From Sclerurus mexicanus (taxonomy: Eukaryota; Chordata; Aves; Passeriformes; Furnariidae), in the NCBI GenBank assembly GCA_013396755.1, contig VWZF01007169.1, positions 1 to 64,000 on the forward strand: a stretch of 64,000 nucleotides of DNA. The letters run 5' to 3'. Positions 60,588-64,000 of this stretch are shown here, one piece after another. The first letter of the stretch is position 1, and each line of letters opens with the position of its first letter. A model generated the notes under the pieces. It saw nothing but the letters and a program-made list of their open reading frames with translations. It made no database searches and was not told the origin of the DNA. The position numbers and the translations under genes were made by a program.

Positions 60588-62733
60588 TGTGTGTGGAAGA
60601 GGATTTTCATTATATTGGTCTAGTATATTGGTAAGTGGAAATTTGCTAGAGAATAGTGCACTACAAAGAAGAGGTTGTACTGTGTTTATGTTATTGTACC
60701 AAACATCTTGCAAACTTTAGATGTGTGCATTTTCCTTGTGGCCAAATTGCACACTCGCAGAACCTTGAAACAGGTGTGTTTACAGAGCTACTTCTTTGTT
60801 ATTTCTGAGGGTGTTACAACAACATTTTTACAGTAACAAGATGTCTTTGTGTTAATTGAAGATGGTCTCCGTTTTAACGAGTACCACTCACTGGAGGACT
60901 TTTTAATATTGCAACATGCAGACAGGAACTAATCTCAGTCTTCATGTATACTACTATGGGGCATCTCACATAAGGGGCAGCTTTATTTTAACTAATTATT
61001 TTTACTATGTTCAATTATTCCATGTGAAATGTTGTCAGATTCACTGTCAGTATCTTTTCTGTAGTCCATGGAGAGGAAGAGATATCTGCTGGTTTTAGTT
61101 TTGAAATTACCCTTTGCTCCTTTGTCTGAAACACTAGATGTAGCAACTGGTGAAAACACAAAATAATTTTGTTCATGAAGTTTCTGTATAATCAGATTTT
61201 TTGACAACCTTCCAGCCTGTGTGCTGTGCTATGATGAGCTGAAAGGCAGGCTTCATTTTTGACTTCACATTGACTTAAATATTTCAAGCTTTACCTCTGG
61301 TGGAAGTTCAGATTTCTTCATCATTTAAATGATAAAGCACTGGAACTGAATTCAGCCTTTTTACTGCTGTAGTTGGAAGATGGCATATCCTGGAGAAATT
61401 TTTGTCAAGTTAATGTATTTATTCCATTTTTTAGTGCCTGGGGATTATAGAACAAGAGCAAGACAAAACTTGATACTCTTTTTGTCAATGAAAATGTATT
61501 TTCCCTGAAAAGTGGCTTTAAAGTTATGAAAATGATTTATTCTCATGGAGATGCTTTATAACATTTTTGTCCTGTGCAATATGCAGGAGACATCTAAAGG
61601 AATTTCTTCACTGTTTTTCTTAGAATCTTTCTCCAGACAATTCACTGAACATTTGTCTTGGCTATAAGTATCTGTATTCATTCTGAATGGTAATATACAA
61701 ATATTGACTTTGTGAGCACGCATTGGTCTGCAGTGTAATTACTTCTATCCGGTTATAGGAGGTAAGAAAACTGTGTGGTTCTCTAGGGACTCTAATCCAG
61801 ACACTAAGCTGTGAAGCAGACTAGAAAAATATAGGCAGAATGTGTTATGGCATGGAACAGTCCAAGTAAAGTAGTTATTGAAATTTTGTAAAGGAAAAAA
61901 AAAGCCTGAGACAAGAGCACATGCCCAATTCAGTATGTATTAAATGTATTAAAATATGTTTGTTCAGAGGAAGCCAGGAGTGTCACTAGCTTAAAAATTG
62001 TTTTTCAAGGAAATGTAAATAGGATAGAATTTGAGAAGCCAAGTGGCATGTGAAGATGCTGTGTATATTTTAAAATGATGTTACAGTTTTTAATTTGTCC
62101 ACCACTATAGTATTAGTGCAGTGCTGATAAGGGGCTGCAATGCCAGCCTCGTTTGCTGCTGGAAGGGAGGAACCATACATGTGTTTAATGTGTGGTCTGT
62201 GGTGACAAAAGTGAATTACTGCATTAACTCAAGGCAGTGCAAAGCCTCAGTGCTTGTCAAAACAGATTTTATCTTGCACTGATGCGCAGGAACTCCAAGA
62301 AATTTGCCTTGTGTGTCTGAACAGTGCTCAACTACTCCAGCTGTCCCTGCTCGCTCCTCCTGCAATTTCAAGGATGTTTTTTCTGACCTACCACTGCACT
62401 CATGTAGTACCATTCACCAGAGTTCTCCATTCCAGTCCCATTTCCCCATCTGTCTTACCCATTTCTGCACTGGCAGCTCCTGATCTGTAGCTGTTGATCT
62501 CAGTGTGCTCTAAACCTGGTATCTTTTCTTTGTACTATGTTCCCCAGATGTTTAACCCTATGGAAGCTCTGTGCTGGTAACAAACCAGGCAGGGGTTTAC
62601 AGGGGCAGGTTTACCTACAGGGCTGCAAACCAGCAGGGTTTTCTAACAGAAAATTAATTGGCTTTTAAAAATAGTCCAGTTTTTGGCTTTCAAAAGCATG
62701 CAGGTTATCAAGAATAAACATGTAGCCAGTGAG

Positions 62734-62777
62734 TCATGGAATGACACTCACTGCACTGGTTGTTACTCATTCCATGA
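62734..62777. other. Inverted repeat (11-bp arms)
   Basis: TCATGGAATGA at 62734-62744 and its exact reverse complement TCATTCCATGA at 62767-62777, with 22 bases between. The flanking bases (CAGTGAG / ACTGAGTG) extend the pairing imperfectly. Confidence 0.7.
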
Positions 62778-63795
62778 ACTGAGTGACTTACCGGAATTCT
62801 TTTCTACTTTGTAATCTTTTTCACTGATTAGTGTGTAAAAGCCTGCAGAACTGAATATGAGGAAAGTAACCTCTGAAGTAGGAAGCCATATTCAGAGAAG
62901 ATACAAGGAATATTATTTTTAGTAATTTAACCACGCAAGAAAAAAACTTTTTTCTTGTAACTCTTCTCAGTATTTTTGTTCAGTGGTAAAATTATTTTCC
63001 AGAGAAGTTTGTCAGACGCTCATGTGGCAGTATTTGGATACTTTTTTTTCCATTTCTGTGGAAAACATGTCTAGATATTCTAGGGTACCTTACACTGCAT
63101 CCTACTCATTTGGATCACTTTTAATCAGCATACAAGACTATTCTGTGTCACAAGTTTGGAAATGGGAACCAGAAGTCATTACTGTCTGCTGTGTAAAGAT
63201 GTTGAAACTTGGCTACATTAAACTTTTTCCTTTGCTCACTTTATTGCGAGGGCTTCCTTACTTTGGATTCTGATAAGGGCTCCAATATTTGTTTGTTTGT
63301 TTTCTTTCTATGTTTTTCTTGTTTACTATTTATGCAAAGGTTGAACCGCTTTCCAATTTCTCCTGAGTGGGGCAAGGTCATGTTATCACTTTTTTCTTGG
63401 AAATGGAATCTTGGCTTCATACTCAAGAAAATGCTGTTATTAAATTCTGTTTCACAAAAGAGGGGTTAAACTTTCTACCACACTTTTGAAGGGCTTTATG
63501 TGATTGTTGGTCACAAAGATCTGGTCAGCATCAGGTGGCTCCTGATACTTCATATATAATAACTGGGTCTGCTCCTGGTGTCAACAGGAAATTTGATATG
63601 TCATTTATGGGCAGTCACAAAGCCCCGCATGATTATGTATTTCCTGAGCACCTGTAGAAGAGGCATTTGCTGAATGGTTGTGCTTGTGATTACTTCAGTG
63701 CATCCAAAGGTGGAGAGCAGCTGAACTTCTACTTCCTTCCATGCTGTTAATTCCTGTACTGTTAAGTTACCAGAAAGTCTAACGTACGGTGCTGA

Positions 63796-64000
63796 TTTAG
63801 GCTGGGGTAAAGTTCATTTTCTCTGCTGTAACTGGTATGGGGCTGCGTTTTGGATTTGTGCTGGAAGCAGTGTTGATAACATAGAGATGTTTTCATTATT
63901 GCTGAGCAGGGCTTGCACAGAGTGACCTTTTCTGCTCTTCACACCACCCCAGCAGAGAGGAGGCCGGGGATGCACAAGGAGCTGGGAGGGGTCACAGCTG
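63796..64000 (+). mobile_element. Endogenous retrovirus LTR, passerine type (runs off the window)
   Basis: Blocks such as CTGGTATGGGGCTGCGTTTT, TTGGATTTGTGCTGGAAGCA, TTATTGCTGAGCAGGGCTTG and GCACAAGGAGCTGGGAGGGG follow the order of an LTR familiar from songbird genomes. The 5' end is placed approximately. No viral gene is within the window. Confidence 0.75.

Larger units (their letters stand above)
30238..63795. other. AT-rich intergenic region without a recognisable gene
   Basis: No open reading frame over about 120 codons and no familiar protein, tRNA or rRNA was found on either strand. Contents are listed separately: one CR1 fragment, decayed old repeats, simple-sequence tracts and hairpins. 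In human the interval upstream of CENPE is also gene-poor. Unrecognised noncoding RNAs or enhancers cannot be excluded. Confidence 0.65.

Noticed and set aside
30238..63795. Possible TACR3 exons
   Set aside because: Searched because TACR3 is the next gene upstream of CENPE in human; no transmembrane or C-terminal receptor segment was seen.
1..64000. CRISPR arrays, tRNA or rRNA genes, bacterial operons
   Set aside because: No spaced direct repeats, cloverleaf or rRNA-like sequence; gene structure is vertebrate.

Overview
The window is vertebrate nuclear DNA, most likely from a bird and probably a songbird. Genes are split into many short GT-AG exons. The interspersed repeats are CR1 LINE 3' fragments, which are characteristic of birds, and an LTR of a type familiar from passerine genomes runs off the right edge. 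Repeat density is low, and GC-rich CpG islands sit at both gene starts.

Left third (1-20504, minus strand): the 5' part of CENPE, the kinesin-7 motor of the kinetochore. I could place 27 coding exons from the start codon at 20504 down to about 884. They join in frame through exon 26 (the 26/27 junction is uncertain) and encode roughly the first 1,155 residues: the whole motor domain (P-loop, switch I, switch II), the neck, the Aurora/PP1 regulatory site, and the first part of the long coiled coil. The rest of the coiled coil and the kinetochore-binding tail lie beyond position 1. One intron has a GC donor. The promoter at 20505-20900 is a CpG island with a CHR-type element and a CCAAT box, the layout of G2/M genes.

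Middle (21035-27681, minus strand): a complete six-exon gene for a radial spoke head protein of the RSPH4A/RSPH6A family (554 residues), a part of the axoneme of motile cilia and flagella. Its poly(A) signal lies only about 0.5 kb upstream of the CENPE start codon. Its 5' side is a CpG island broken by an 826-base assembly gap (27876-28701). The sequence at the gap edge is a GC-rich 20-bp tandem repeat in which each unit looks like an RFX X-box.

Right half (about 28.9-64.0 kb): no gene that I can recognise. It is AT-rich intergenic DNA with three CR1 fragments, a possible LTR carrying a perfect 109-bp tandem duplication, decayed older repeats, simple-sequence tracts, two hairpins, and the LTR at the end. 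In human the region upstream of CENPE is also a long gene-poor interval (toward TACR3), which fits, but I see no TACR3 exon here.

The two genes have unrelated jobs (mitotic chromosome congression and ciliary beating). I see no evidence for an undescribed multi-gene system. The points most worth checking are the close RSPH-CENPE arrangement, the X-box-like repeat at the gap, the GC-AG intron and the CENPE promoter elements.
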